In this document: one piece after another, positions 13,455 through 25,220 of the stretch | Layout: every line of letters begins with the position of its first letter | Numbering within the stretch: the first letter of the stretch is position 1 | Source: Isoetes taiwanensis | Taxonomy: Eukaryota > Streptophyta > Lycopodiopsida > Isoetales > Isoetaceae | Assembly: GCA_021234155.1 (NCBI GenBank) | Contig: JAJEKV010000002.1 | Span: forward strand, 1,972,593-2,036,592 | DNA length: 64,000 bases | Direction: 5' to 3' | Translations under genes and position numbers: made by a program | Notes under the pieces: generated by a model | The model's database searches: none | Seen by the model: the letters and a program-made list of their open reading frames with translations, nothing else | Told to the model about the DNA's origin: nothing

Positions 13455-14467
13455 TCAGTATTCTCTCGATGATGACCCTAAAAGCACTTGTAGGAGGTCT
13501 TTGCAAATGGATGGTCTGCGCGACACTAGTATATCTATATTGCTCCAAAGGTTTGGTAAACTGTGAATCCTTTTCCGGGTGTCATGCATCGTATTACGCC
13601 TCCTAAATCTGCCGCCAACGCCCCAAACAACCCTACCGTATTGCAATAGAATTAGCAATTTCTTGCTTAAATACCGAGCAAACATTTTGATTTTATAAGT
13701 GATATTTACCATATCTTAAACTGCTTTTCATTGGCCTGACCTTCCAACCGATAATCAAAGAGAGCAAACCTAATGATCCGATTTGCATGGATAGCCGTCG
13801 CCCTTCGAACCATAAGAATGCACTGTACATCATTTAATATTTTATTTGTAGCCTTGAGCATATATATTTAGAGAGGATTTGCAAAATCCGAAATGTATGG
13901 AAAAATATTAGGGAGATTGGCCACCGCTTTGATCAATAGTAAAGTTTCGCGAATGAGGCTAGTTTCCACAACATTTGATTCAGATATTAATCAGCCTACC
14001 CGCGGAACTACCTCTTCGCCTTTCCTTTCTGAGGGTTAGGTTTGGCTCTTTCTTAATCCCACCCGGCTCTTCATCTAGGTTCCAAACCAGTATTTTCTTT
14101 TTGAATACTTCTACTCTTCTTCCGGGCTTCAAGCAAAAAATCACACAATCCCCATTTCTACTATATCCATTCATTTTAACCTCGAAGGTTGGATTTGGGC
14201 CTTGAAGAGCAAGGATTTGTTTTCCTTGGTACCTTAGTGGAGCATTCCAATGGAAGATTTAAATCTAAGTTTCAAGCTTAAGTCGCTATGGCATATTATA
14301 TATTAGGATGCTTTATCTTAGCATGTGGCAACGCCAAATTTTTAAAGATCTCCAAATATCGGATCCCAAAGACATTACTATGTGTACCGGATTTGGCAAA
14401 GGAGAAAACCTCTCAAGGGTTTTCACCTCGCACCACACTTGAGATTCTACCCGAAGTTTGTAGAGGT
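13455..14467 (+). repeat. Dispersed ~1-kb repeat, copy A (inverted partner at 32.6-33.7 kb)
   Basis: From AAAAGCACTTGTAGGAGGTC to GAGATTCTACCCGAAGTTTG this region matches the reverse complement of 33,70x-32,613 across its whole length. Anchors are CACTAGTATATCTATATTGC, GCAATTTCTTGCTT, GAGGCTAGTTTCCACAA, GGTTAGGTTTGGCTCTTTCTTAATCCCACC and AAGACATTACTATGTGTACC. Neither copy has a long coherent frame, and the family is not recognised. It could be a non-autonomous TE or a duplicated gene fragment. Confidence 0.8.
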
Positions 14468-16724
14468 AGTCCAAAATATCTTGTCATAAAAAGAGCCGTA
14501 TGATACATATTGTTCCAAAACCGATGCGATGTATAAGCTCCACCCCACCCCCGCCCATAATGACCTAGAGAAAAAAATAATAATACTCGGATCCAAACAC
14601 CATGAAATGCACAATGCCATAGAAATGAGATGGTTACCTTAGAAGCAAAAGGGACTTTGCTAAGCTCGATTGAAAAAGACCAAACGGCGTACAAATGACA
14701 AATTTTGAGCTGCTATTAACCACCATTTGTTTGGTCTTCCCGGTGTTAAGAAAGAAGAACCGAAAGGTGTGATCACCACCAAACAGTAAATCTTTATTCT
14801 TTCGCCTAATTTAGAATGGTTTTTAAATTGTGACAGATGGACAACCATGGCTTTTATTATTATAAAGAAACTAATATACAATAATTGGATGATCACAACA
14901 ATTCCTCCATGTTTATTAGGCTCTGCTTTCGATTAGAACACATGCTTTTGAAATTGGGGTCATTCCGTGAAGCTTCGATGATACAACCGGGGCAGCCTGT
15001 AAAGAAAGTATTGAGACATATTTTTGTTGCTATGGGGGCATATTTCGGTTTTAAGTTTGTGATACGGATGATATCTACCAAATAACTAAGGGATAGGGGC
15101 TATTGCGGGGTGCTGAGTCAGCTTTGGAAGCTTTATGGTTTAAACATTCTGGCCATGGTATTGGTCTTTGGATATTTGGTTTTAGAAATAGTGACATGTT
15201 TGTTGGTGATAAATAAACGTTTCTCACCACTTCATAATCGCAAAGATTTATTACATTAATGTCACTCACTTTACGATAGTAAGGAGCCAATAATTTCTGG
15301 CGATGGGGATTATCCGTTTAAGGTGTGTTCGAACCATAATGACGCCAAGATTTATATAGGAGGTCTTACTCACGTACATTTTAATGTCGCTTTTTTTAGG
15401 ACTTATTTGCTTGGATGTTTGTATTATTTTATATTTCAAAAGGTTTTACTGACTTTCATTTTATGCTTGATGAACAAAGGCGTGTATAGTATCAGGATTA
15501 TTTCACAAGGGCCATTTTCTCTTTCTTCTCTCGATTTATATCTAACATAAGACTAGTGCGGACTCAGTATCGTGTTCACTGGAGGAAGGGACCGGGAGTG
15601 CTTTTAAGGCTCTTGCGGTATTTTTCTTAAGGAACATTAATTTGACAAAAGGTCATTAAAAATCGCTCTACAATAAGGTTACTCACTAAAAGAGACATGT
15701 TTATTGGGGTTTCTTTTAAAATACTGAGGATAAAGTCATCCCCAAAGGAAAAGGCCTCTGGGGTAGTAGTTGATGATAATAACAGAGGCAGCGCCAAGTG
15801 GGGGAATTTTATTGGTTTAGATATAATAATATGTCGACATACATGACAATGATCCTTTTTGTTGTTGGCGTTATTTTTTGATTATCGTTTCTATGTTGAT
15901 TTTTGAAGCATATGAACGTCCGTATTTACATGGACACTGCAGGTATAAGCTGTACATGTTGAGTCAATTGAGGAATTAAATTATTGGTTTTAGCCAAGCA
16001 AACATGATAGCATTTGCAGTGAGATTGCCCCATAAGTTATCCAATGGACATGACTCAATTGACTAACTTATCAAATGCTATATAGAGCTACAATTTTGGA
16101 AGCAAGGTTATTATCGATTTAGGGCCCATCATGATTGCCCATTTCGGTTCTTCAATTTGGAGCACTTGGCGATGACATAGTGGACTCATATATATATGAT
16201 CAAAGAAAATGTATTATAAGAATCAAAGTGAGCAAATTTTGCCCGAATTAGTATGGCATTAACAATGGTTGGATTCAAGAAATAATGTAAACACAAGAGA
16301 TTAAAATTCAATCAAAAGTCTTGAAGGATTTATGAGCAAGGAGCGAAATTTATGCATTTGTGGTTAACCCCGGCAATAATGTGAAGTGAAGATTGAAAAT
16401 GAAATGGGTTCTAACAATTTAAGTTTCTTGTTAAATTAAAAATATCAAACATGGCTGACTATCCTAAAATTTGTGTGGTTTAGTGAACAATTTGTTATTT
16501 TTTGTGTTGCTAATCTTTATTTTTCTCACTAGGTTGTATTTACCATTTTGTTTAGCGGGCCTAACCCCCAACAACAATTCCTCAAATTTTCAAATTTTTA
16601 TCTAGTGGTGCAGTCCCATCCCTCAACAAGTTTCAACGTGATCGTTAGCTCTTTAAATTTTGACATCCATGGCCCAAGGCCCAAGAAATTCCCCAAAGTC
16701 TATATAACTCCTTTAAGTGTTTAG
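14468..16724. other. Intergenic DNA without a supported gene
   Basis: Several 60-75-codon frames are open (for example 15,323-15,550 +), but none has a recognisable domain. No long repeat is visible. Confidence 0.45.
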
Positions 16725-17035
16725 TGACATATATCTCAAGCTCTACACATTTAAAAGTAGACTAGTGGCTAAGTAACGCTTAGCTAGAATGTTTAATGCT
16801 ATATATACTCATAATGACATGGTCTATTTGCGTCAATAAGCACTAATAAGCATTTGTAAAGTAAGCAGGGACGCTGGTAACTGAGAACTCTGGTACAACA
16901 AGCCTTAAATTTGAAGTGTTCAGTACCATTCTTGAGGATTCTTAATAATTGTTACCATCGCTTAGCAAAAAGTTGCCCTTCAATAAAATGGCCATGATTT
17001 TTCAAAAAAAAAAAAAAAAAAGGAAAAAAAAAAAA
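16725..17035 (+). mobile_element. 5'-truncated L1-type LINE 3' end with poly(A) (left arm)
   Basis: About 280 bp ends in TTCAATAAAATGGCCATGATT and then runs of A (17,004-17,021 and 17,024-17,035). A polyadenylation-type AATAAA just before a poly(A) tail, with no coding sequence, is what a 5'-truncated LINE or a processed 3' UTR looks like. The same sequence lies inverted at 63,696-64,000. Confidence 0.6.
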
Positions 17036-17039
17036 CTAT

Positions 17040-19215
17040 TACTTATATTATATATACCTTTACAACTTTTAGCACTTATGCAACATCATGGCAGACAAGA
17101 ACTCCCAATGGACACTATCGTAAGCTTTGGCAAAGTCAAGCTTAAGATAATAGCGCCTTGACACGTTCTCCGCCCAATAAAGGCCCTCATAAGGCTGCGC
17201 AACATTAGTCAAAATGTTCCTCCAGGGGACAAACCCGTGATCACCTTACTAATGGAAGAAGTCAACACCGGCTTCAACTTCTGCGGGGCTTTCGTGAATA
17301 ATATTATACCTGAGAGGGACAACAAGGAGATCGGCCTCAATCATTAATAGTAAAAAGGTCGCTTATCCATTTGAGAAGATTGCGGCAACTCAAGATACAC
17401 ACAGGTACACAAACTCACATTACTCCCAATAAGTCCGAGCGGTAGGGACATTTATCCTTGGCCATGCACATACATACGCCGCTAAATCCTCTCTAGAGAG
17501 CTCACGCTCCAAGCTCTCCCACTTGTGATGAAGGGCGGAGATAGATGAAACGCCCCCAAAACAAGCTCCCACGCATCTCACGCTCATATGGAAGAGTCGC
17601 GTGAATGAGCATGCACATACCTCACGCAAATCAAGTGGGATCCTCCAATGTCCGGCCATCGAGCCAAAAGCAAGGGGCGCCATAGATGCTGCATATCGCG
17701 CCAACCTAGCTGCTCACGAAGAACATCCCGGCAATTTGTGTCCCCTTTCAACCCGGTGGGGGCACTTCTGCAGCGCCTCACGCGCTTTTAACTGCTCGGA
17801 AACAACAATGCAGCTGCAACACTACATTTCTCCCTAATGCCATGCTGCGCCCGAATCTTTCTCCAACTCAGTAAAGATAGAGACCATGCAACTCCACACA
17901 TGCTCCTGCGCACCGTTGCCTGCAAAACAAAGCGGCTTCACCACATGCGCGGTCACCATACGGACATACCGGCCGGAGATGAAAAGGTATCAAGCCACAA
18001 CTCAGCGCCTTTGGCCGAAATCCATCGGCCCGATAGGTGTTCAAAGCGGAACACCCCATCCTGGGGCGAGGACGCACCACTTTTATTTGGACAAAGCGTG
18101 GGGCAATGATGAGAAATGGAGGTAGGCAGAATGTTACTCGGCGCCAAAGAGGGCACACCATCCCATCCATGGGAAGCATAAGCACCGGTCATGCCTAGCA
18201 TATGCGGCTCGCACCAATCGCCTATTACAATAGGTGAAAGACAAAGTCCCCGAGACCTCAACCAAGGCCAAATCCTCGCAACAAAGCGAGACCATTGGTC
18301 CTTCTCAAACCCATGCACAACACGGGTTCCAACGAGTGATCCTCTACCGGCTCTACCATATTGAAGTCTCCTAACGGCAACTAAGCGACACGCAACCCAC
18401 CAAGGGCTTAACTTATTCGGATCAGGCCCATAAAGCACCACCGAGAAGGCTGGATTAGAGGCATAAACATTAAACTCTTGCCCTCCCTCCAACCACTTAA
18501 TTATTGCCCACCGACCAAACACATGCGCTGCAAGATGCACGTGACACACGCACATCCATCCTCCAACCAATAAAAGCGTACCCCCACTAGTCCGCCCGGA
18601 TATTCATGAGCACGACAGATCAACCCTTTGACACTTATGCTCCACGAATGCAAAACAATATCGGGGCCTTAGCTTGCCGGAAGTGCCAAAACACGGGCCC
18701 TCTTACTACTAGAGGACGCACCCCACATTCCAACTAAGGATGGACCTATTCATCCCGGAGGAGAAGTGTCCAGCCCCCGTGCCTACCCACCGGGCCACCA
18801 GCCCCCACTCTGAGTCATCATCTAGAGCCGGAGGATTAATCACGACAATGTGACCCACGGCCGCTCACGTGACATTCCACTTCCAACACGTGTTGGAAGT
18901 CCCCGAACACCTCCATAGAGTCATGGGCCACACTAGTCTCTATCTCCAACCGGGCTGCTCCAGTCACCTCATGCTCAGCACATATCGCTACCGGGACATC
19001 CCCAACAGGATCACCAGCCCCTCCCACAGCCCTGTCCTCAGACCTAGCCACAACCAAATCATCTCGAGCCCTCCCCAGGCCACCCGTCCCTAGCCCGCCA
19101 TCCATTTGGTGGCCCCGTAAGCCACGCCTCGGCCTCGTAACCCCCACCTTTTCGAAGTTTTTGGAACTCCTCTCGCTTCCTTGCTTACTCTTCTTTAGCT
19201 TTCCGGTCTTCAACT
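17040..19215 (-). pseudogene. L1-type LINE ORF2 remnant: EN domain and start of RT (left arm)
   Basis: Read on the minus strand, around 18,750 the frames give a start of an apurinic-type endonuclease domain (SILSWNV, then EHKCQRVD, as in plant L1 EN 'SWNvRG...EHKc'). Around 18,370 they give GDFNMVE, the EN catalytic-core motif. At 17,095-17,150 they give LDFAKAYDSVHWEF, the L1 reverse-transcriptase catalytic-Asp block. The pieces lie in different frames, so the gene is broken by several indels. The longest frame, 17,953-18,570, mixes EN with frameshifted sequence. A basic Gly/Arg-rich stretch at 18,836-19,213 may be the ORF1-ORF2 linker. The RT palm and 3' half are missing. Confidence 0.75.
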
Positions 19216-19490
19216 CCTTTTGATGTTGTCCTTTCTGAAGTCACGCTTCTTCTCTTAAAGTATGATATGTTGCCGAAAACCACAGTTGGCAATCTATCAT
19301 ATTGTCAGGGCATCACGCCAGATGCCCATCCGGTATGCTGGAGATCTAGATTTAGCAATAGCATTCCTGAATCAGACATATTCTGGTGCCTAATACAGGC
19401 TACGATGTTGTAGCATCCGTTTTAAGGTGCTCACTAAAGAAAGAAAAGGAATTATTAAGCCATTATTTACTCCCTAAGGTTTTTGAGATG

Positions 19491-20312
19491 CTAAAATGCA
19501 CAGGCCACTAGGTTTGTTACATTTTCACCTTGTAGAATTGAACTCATGTCCTCATGACTTATGTGAAAGGACTGGTACAACTCCCTGAACTTGTTAGCAC
19601 CTTCCCATATCGCGTCCTCTTGAGGATACCCTGCCCATTGTACTAGGTATTTTTCAATGGTCCTATTTCTTAATACTCTAGTATCGACTCGCAAAATTGT
19701 CAAAGACTTGACTGCAAGGCTTTCTTCCACGGCAACTAGATTATCTTGCTTGCAGTACATGGACGGATCACTTAGATACTTGCATAAGTTGCTAACATGG
19801 AATACATTATGGACCTTGACCTTAGCGGGCAATTCCAAATGGTAGCGGTGTTTAGACTCTTTGGGTGATCTTAAAAGGGCACATATCTAGGTGCTAGTTT
19901 TTCCGCTTTCTTAAACTTCAATTTTCTTAGGATTAATCTTGAGGAATACCATATCATATTTTTGGAATTCTAGAGGTCTCCTCCTCTTATCATCTCTTGC
20001 TTTTGTAGGTTTTGTGCTTTGGCAATATTTTGCCTAATAATTCGGTCAGTGTCCCAATGTCTTCTCCCATGGACCCATGGTGCGGACCAAATCAACTTTA
20101 CATTGGGGGCTGCACCAAGTAAGAGGATATTGGCATTCTTGGCCATACAACGCTTCAAATTGCCTCATCTTTATGGATTCTTGATATGTTGTTGTGCATG
20201 AAACTCCATTAAGTATAGATAAGAATCCCAAGAGTGTGGATGTTCTAGCACATACATCGAGAAGCATAACGGATATCTGAGAGCTTAGCGACAAATTACG
20301 AAGGAAGCTCAT
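19491..20312 (-). pseudogene. Ty3/gypsy chromovirus-type integrase C-terminus plus chromodomain (left arm)
   Basis: On the minus strand, 20,312-20,046 encodes the integrase core end (TTYQESIKMRQFEALYGQEC, matching the usual 'YxxSI.MaPFEalYGrkC'). The frame at 19,838-19,491 gives LELPAKVKVHNVFHVSNLCKY (integrase C-terminal fold) and then a chromodomain with LRNRTIEKYLVQWAGYP and EDAIWE. Chromodomains tether chromovirus integrase to heterochromatin marks. Just downstream the context GGATGCTACAACATCGTAGC (reading the minus strand near 19,420) resembles an LTR start. Frames are interrupted, so this is a relic. An intact twin frame exists at 58,655-59,047. Confidence 0.85.
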
Positions 20313-20406
20313 GATAGTCAGTATCGGATCACTCTAGAATTGAAGAAAACTCTTTAGCATGCAAGCAGTTCTTTTTGGCCCAACATGAAGAAGGAAATCC
20401 TAAGTT

Positions 20407-20690
20407 ATGTGGCCGGATGTTTACCATGTCGAAAGTGAAAGCTTCTGCGAGGAAGATTGCAAGCTTAATTGCAACCTTTGGATATTCTTGGCCTTAAAAT
20501 GGGAAAGTATTAGCATGGATTTTATTGTGGGATTGCCTAAGACACGATCTGGATATGATTCTATTTATGTGGTAATGGATCGTCTCATCAAACAAGCCCA
20601 TTTCATGCCAACCAAAGTTACGGCTAAAGCTAAACTTATGTCAGATATCTCGATCATGAACCTCTGGGATAAGTCCTTGGCGTGATAGGA
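20407..20690 (+). pseudogene. Ty3/gypsy integrase core, inverted relative to its own C-terminus (left arm)
   Basis: The plus-strand frame gives [20 protein letters not shown], then [16 protein letters not shown]. This is the DDE integrase core with its first catalytic Asp in 'SMDFI'. It is only about 95 bp from the integrase C-terminus/chromodomain piece but on the opposite strand, so an inversion has occurred inside the element. The right arm shows the mirror image (core on minus near 57,960-58,110, C-terminus on plus), so the inversion came before the arm duplication. Confidence 0.85.
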
Positions 20691-20857
20691 GAAGATCATG
20701 ATATAAACTGTCCAGTAAACCAAGACTTGTTGCTGTAGATTCTCGGCCCCACTATTTGGCAAAACATTTGAGTGTTGCAAATGCAACCATTATGCCAGCC
20801 ATCGCTCGACTATGGCTAAAGACAATTGTCCAAATGTCCTTGCACACTTCCTAGAAT

Positions 20858-21202
20858 TTAGCATCCTTCAAGAACTTCACATTCAAATAAAAGCACTTTC
20901 TCCCCGACGTCGTTGCAGCAAAGGCTCGTTGTAAAGGAATTGTAGATGATGGTGAGTTGTCTCTCTAAAGAACGAAGAAGATATGAAAATGGTAAGGCTA
21001 CTTGGCCAGGTATTACAGTGAGCTCTATCCAATTGAGAGCTTGCACAACCCTCGACAATCTGACCATTGTACCAAGTAAAAGCACATTCACCACTGAACT
21101 CCAAGAGGTTGCAATCATGAAGCAGATAGAGCCACTGCTGGTGCTTAAATCCAAGCACCACATTAGAGTAACCTCTAACTGATCAGCCTCCACTTCTACC
21201 AT
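20858..21202 (-). pseudogene. Non-L1 LINE endonuclease C-terminal fragment (left arm)
   Basis: The minus-strand frames give LHDCNLLEFSGECAFTWYNG, then SSQLDRAHCN and THHHLQFLYN. This is the C-terminal half of a LINE AP-endonuclease ('lmDlp.sG..fTW.Ng...SrLDR...', then the SDH-type region). Two frames alternate, so it is frameshifted. Its RT part lies on the opposite strand at 21.98-22.99 kb, again implying an internal inversion. Confidence 0.7.
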
Positions 21203-21984
21203 ATTGCAATCTAACAGACATTGAACTGCCAGCCAATCAAGTTAGCGAGCTTTGAATTAATATCCTCAATGGGTCAATATATGGATCTTGATGCTATACG
21301 TGTGGTAAGGATCGTCTGCTCAAGATTCAGCTTATGTTCTACCATCAGAAGGATGGGAAAGGAATCAGACCTTCAGGGCACTGGAATGATGCCCTGCTCC
21401 AGCCCACCACAATGCGTACAATCAAAGTGAATCCAAACTGAGTTTCATCCTCTCAATTTCCTAAGTTTTCTAGCTGATTTACCTTAAACATTATGTTTTA
21501 GCCTAAATTCTTATTTGCTATCCTAAATAAACCTAGAATCTTGCTTATCTAGATTATGATGTCCCTTCTTACTTAAATTTTGTGCATGCCTTTTGTTATA
21601 TCTGATGTAGGTATTACAGTTACGGCCATCGCTTCACTCCTAAGAACTTCCATCTCTTATTTAAAGCTCTTTGTTCTAAAATAGGTTGGACATCAGATTG
21701 TGCAAGTATTGACTGATATGTTTAATAGAACCCTCTAAACAGGATTGCCTTCACAATGAATAATAAATAGAGTGATCTCAACTTACAAGGCCGTGGATAG
21801 ACATTGCCCTGCCATTAATGCACAATCATGGTCAGCCCCTCCTGGAAAAATTATTCACCGGGGTTCTAGAGCAACAATTGATCACATAGGCAAAGGAGAT
21901 AGGCAGACTCCAAACACCGACACGCCATCCACCATCGGCCATATTTTCATATTCGTACCTTGCTAAAGGATAATCAAAATAAAT

Positions 21985-22990
21985 GGCAAGGACTTTATTG
22001 TTGTTTTCTGGACTTTGTAAAAGCTTTCAAAAGCTTGATCATTAGAGAGGAAATATGGAGGAGATTGTCACGGTCAGTGTCCCCATGAGTTGGAACATGA
22101 TGTCTACAGATTATATGGAAGGATATCAGCTCAAATGCCATCGTCAAATTAGCCTTTTAACGATGGTTTGGGAGTACCTCAATGATGTCCACTCTCTCCC
22201 ACATTATTTGAACTATACATTAACTAGCTTGAGGATTGGATTGCTCAGGATGGAGATGGAGGGGCACTCTTGCTCATTATATCATTAGCAGATTGATATA
22301 TGTGGATGATGTGGACCTTCTGGCTCACATCCTTCTAGTATGCAACTAGATTTGGATGCTCTCAGTAGTTTTCGTCAGAAATTGGTATGTAGGTCAACTT
22401 GTCAAGACCAGGAATATCATTTTCTAGGCATCTCACTTCACATATTAGGGTTAAAATTTGGCATATCATTTTCTAGGCAGCAGGAGCATCTCACTTCACA
22501 TTTTAGGGTCAAAACTTGGAGTTAATGCAAATATACAAATACCTTCGTATGGCATTTACAACCACCCATCCACTAGGACACTTGCATAAAAAAATTGGTG
22601 ACTATAGGATTGAACGCGTTGTATTTTATGCAAAATAATTTTCACAAATCAAAGCTTTATGATTAGTCCCACTAGACACGCTTGTTTCGCGTGTTGATTG
22701 AACTGGTTCTTCTATATGGTTGGAGTGTGGGGTCTGGAAATATCACTTGCTATGTGAGAGGACTTGGAACGCATTCAAAAATCCCTTTTTTTGCTTGGGC
22801 TCGGAATTAAGTCCACAGTCTCATATCAATTCTTTTTGCAAGAGACATGATCCAAACGTTTTGAAATAGAATCCCAAATACTCTAGTACCAAAAGGTGGT
22901 CAACATGGAGGATACTCGACTCCCAGACCTTGCATGTACAATGACCATAACATCGTCTTAAAGTTTGTTAAAAGAAAAAACACACAGGTT
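21985..22990 (+). pseudogene. Non-L1 LINE reverse transcriptase fragments (left arm)
   Basis: Plus-strand frames give LYCCFLDFVKAF and then REEIWRRL near 21,990-22,060 (RT motif with catalytic Asp, usual 'FVDF.KAFD...LW..L'), YVDDVDLLAH at 22,299-22,328 (the YxDD box) and IELVLLYG near 22,700-22,725 (post-RT thumb block 'EPvLlYG.evWG'). The pieces are in different frames and separated by stops. The right-arm twin has lost about 105 bp including the YVDD box. The family resembles the element at 49.66-51.83 kb. Confidence 0.7.
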
Positions 22991-23528
22991 GGATGTCCAG
23001 ATGGAATGTGAAGAAGCATGCATGTATAAGAGTAAATAATAATGAAGAACACACGCGGTTGGAGTAATATATAGATTACAGGTTAAGATAAGACATTACA
23101 AAATGCAGACTAAATTCTACACTACCTTGTAGCCCAAGGAATACGTGCTAATATGTTTTGGTCATGAAAAGATGTAGGACAGTTGCGACGGGTGCACATC
23201 ATCTTAAAATTTAAACTAGCAAATAGGCCCGTGAACCACATGAAAACATTATATGTCAATGTTGTCAAATTGACGCGATTGAAGATGAACACCATACTTA
23301 AACTTTGACCAAATTTTGCTACTATCCAAACAAAATATGTCAGTTTCATTACACCTAATTAGGCACTATATGTACAGAGCATGCAATGACGGTACTAACA
23401 TCTTATATCCAGAATGTTCTTGAACGATGAATCCAACTATGCCCACCTTCAACATATTAATATGTACATACTCATCAATACGCTTATTATTGACAAGGTT
23501 TTTTCGTCAAAACACCCTTTAGATCATG

Positions 23529-23581
23529 GTTCTCTTTTTTCTTTTTCTTTTTCTTTTTCTTTTTCTTTTTCTTTTTTTTTT
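23529..23581. repeat. (CTTTTT)n pyrimidine tract
   Basis: There are seven or so CTTTTT units ending in a T run. The twin position in the right arm (about 55,076-55,112) is instead a long A run plus a short GA-rich stretch, so this microsatellite has diverged between the arms. Confidence 0.85.
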
Positions 23582-24119
23582 ATGCATGGATAGTAATGGG
23601 CTTAATGTGCTCTTTATTGGCTCTATAGACCTCTATTAGGCTCTATGGACGATTAAAATCAATTCAATTCTAACATTTGTCCCTACTCTTTGCTTCATGC
23701 AAAGCCATAGATATGGCTTTAATAGACGTTGCTCTTCGCCCTCGAAGATGCCCCCAAAGCAAGCAAAATCATTGCCTCATGCAATATTAGCCATGTGCCA
23801 TTAAACTCGCCCATAGTTCAAACCATTATGAAAAATCCTCCAATTAGGATGGTCGACTTTCAATTAAAACACTCACAAGCTTATCGGCCAAAAACATTCT
23901 TCAAGTTCAACAAAAGAGTGAGAGTTTTGATTCCACATTTGTTCTCCCACTCTCAGAATGTTTAGGCATTATCCGATTAACTTTCCGTTGAAGATTATTA
24001 AGCGACCTCCTTTTGAAAAGTGGTTTTTGCGCAAAAATTCGTAGCTCTCTCATTTGGTAGTTGTTGCAAATGCATATTCAACTTTTAAAGAGATCTAAAA
24101 CATACAACAATAATGTAAT

Positions 24120-24320
24120 AGAGAAAGTTCTGGTTGAGGAAATTCCACGAGGGAATTTTGGAGGGTGCCATAATAGGGAAAGTTACGGTTGAGGAAATTC
24201 CACAAGGGAAACTGGTAGGCCCCAAGAAGAGCAGGCGGCTCAAGGCGAAGCGCAAACGCTAAGTAAGTGCGGCGATGCCGAGGGAATATTCCGAGACGGG
24301 GAACTTTCCCAGACGTAATG
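24120..24320. promoter_or_regulatory. Cluster of GGAANNTTCC dyads, possible LTR or promoter segment (left arm)
   Basis: Short dyads recur here: GAAAGTTC, GGAAATTCC (twice), GGGAATTTT, GGAATATTCC and GGAACTTTCC. The nGAAnnTTCn form is the half-built core of a heat-shock element. Spacings between dyads are not the 2, 7 or 12 bases expected of classic elements, so heat regulation is only a possibility. The right-arm copy (54,335-54,540) is better preserved. Confidence 0.35.
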
Positions 24321-24862
24321 CACAGTTGGGCGAATTACGTTCCTTACTCTGTTTTGGGTGGCAAGCTACATTCAGGCATCAAATCTTTGCACAAAGACAC
24401 ATGGAATCTTTACGCTTAGTATTTGTGAATAGATGGCCTAAGCTTCAATCTAGCTGAGAATAGATGTGAAGCTGAGAACCATTGCCCCAATAAAGAGAAC
24501 AAGATACTCTATTTTTCCGAGAATGCCCTTTTTTATCGACCTTTGGAAGTTTGTGGCTATGGCTGCTTTATCTTCCGCAGCATCGTGAATAGGTGTCCTA
24601 GCCCCTTCCCATCCACGCAATACTGACATTCGGGTTCAAAATTCTTTCTCCCTTGGTGGAGAGGGGTTCAAATGCAACAAGTTCTTGGAGATTTGGTGCT
24701 TGGCAACAAGTTCTTGGAGATTCTTGGAGATTTTGCCAAAGGCAACAAGCACAGATAAAAGATATATAGAAACAGTGATTTAGGCCACGGATAACATATA
24801 TATAGAAGCTACAGATTTAGGAAAGATACTTCAAGAAACCCTGTGCTGGTGAGAACTTGGCT

Positions 24863-25067
24863 ATGGCGCAGAAGAAATCGGTGCCGAAGAAATCCGTGCA
24901 GAAAGAAAGCTTGGGCGGCAGAAGAAATCCATGCAGAAGAAAGCTTGGGTGCTGCCTGCCAGAAACCCTGTGCTAAGAAACTATGCCTGCAGACGAAATG
25001 CTTCCGGAAGAAGGCTTGAGCGGCGCCGCCGTGAACAGGTGGAGGAACATTTACGGCATTTAAAATG
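24863..25067 (+). pseudogene. Small basic repeat-containing ORF, frame broken (left arm)
   Basis: ATG at 24,863 starts MAQKKSVPKKSVQKESLGG and then goes out of frame and stops after about 38 codons. The right-arm twin (53,563-53,793, minus) stays open for 76 codons because it keeps one more copy of a short GGCGGCAGAAGAAAGCTT-like unit. The product is very rich in Lys, Arg and Gln and has no recognised domain. It may be TE leader sequence rather than a gene. Confidence 0.35.
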
Positions 25068-25220
25068 AGTGGAATAATGCGATGGTCGCACCAAGCATTG
25101 CATTACGATAATAGAATTGATAAGTAGTTCGAAAGTATGCCATCCATACAAGATATGGTCTAGCTTCTTAAAGCATAAAGTTGCTTTGAATTGACGTGCT
25201 TTTCAATAAGAAAGTAATAT

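Larger units (their letters stand above)
16725..25220. repeat. Left arm of a giant inverted repeat
   Basis: The arm matches the reverse complement of 53,411-64,000 in collinear order. The outer anchor at 16,725 (TGACATAT..CTC.AAGCTCTACACATT) equals the last bases of the window read backwards. The inner anchor at 25,211-25,220 (AAAGTAATAT) equals 53,411-53,420. Identity is near-perfect in AT-rich stretches: a 75-codon frame at 23,122-23,349 and its twin at 55,298-55,525 differ by one residue. It is much lower, with many small indels, in the GC-rich LINE segment. The left arm lacks about 2.1 kb that the right arm has at 61,542-63,676. The true outer end is unknown because the partner runs off the window. 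Confidence 0.93.

Noticed and set aside
17953-18570. 205-codon minus frame as a host gene
   Set aside because: It is sequence within the LINE EN region, with the true EN motifs in other frames. The right-arm twin does not keep the frame.
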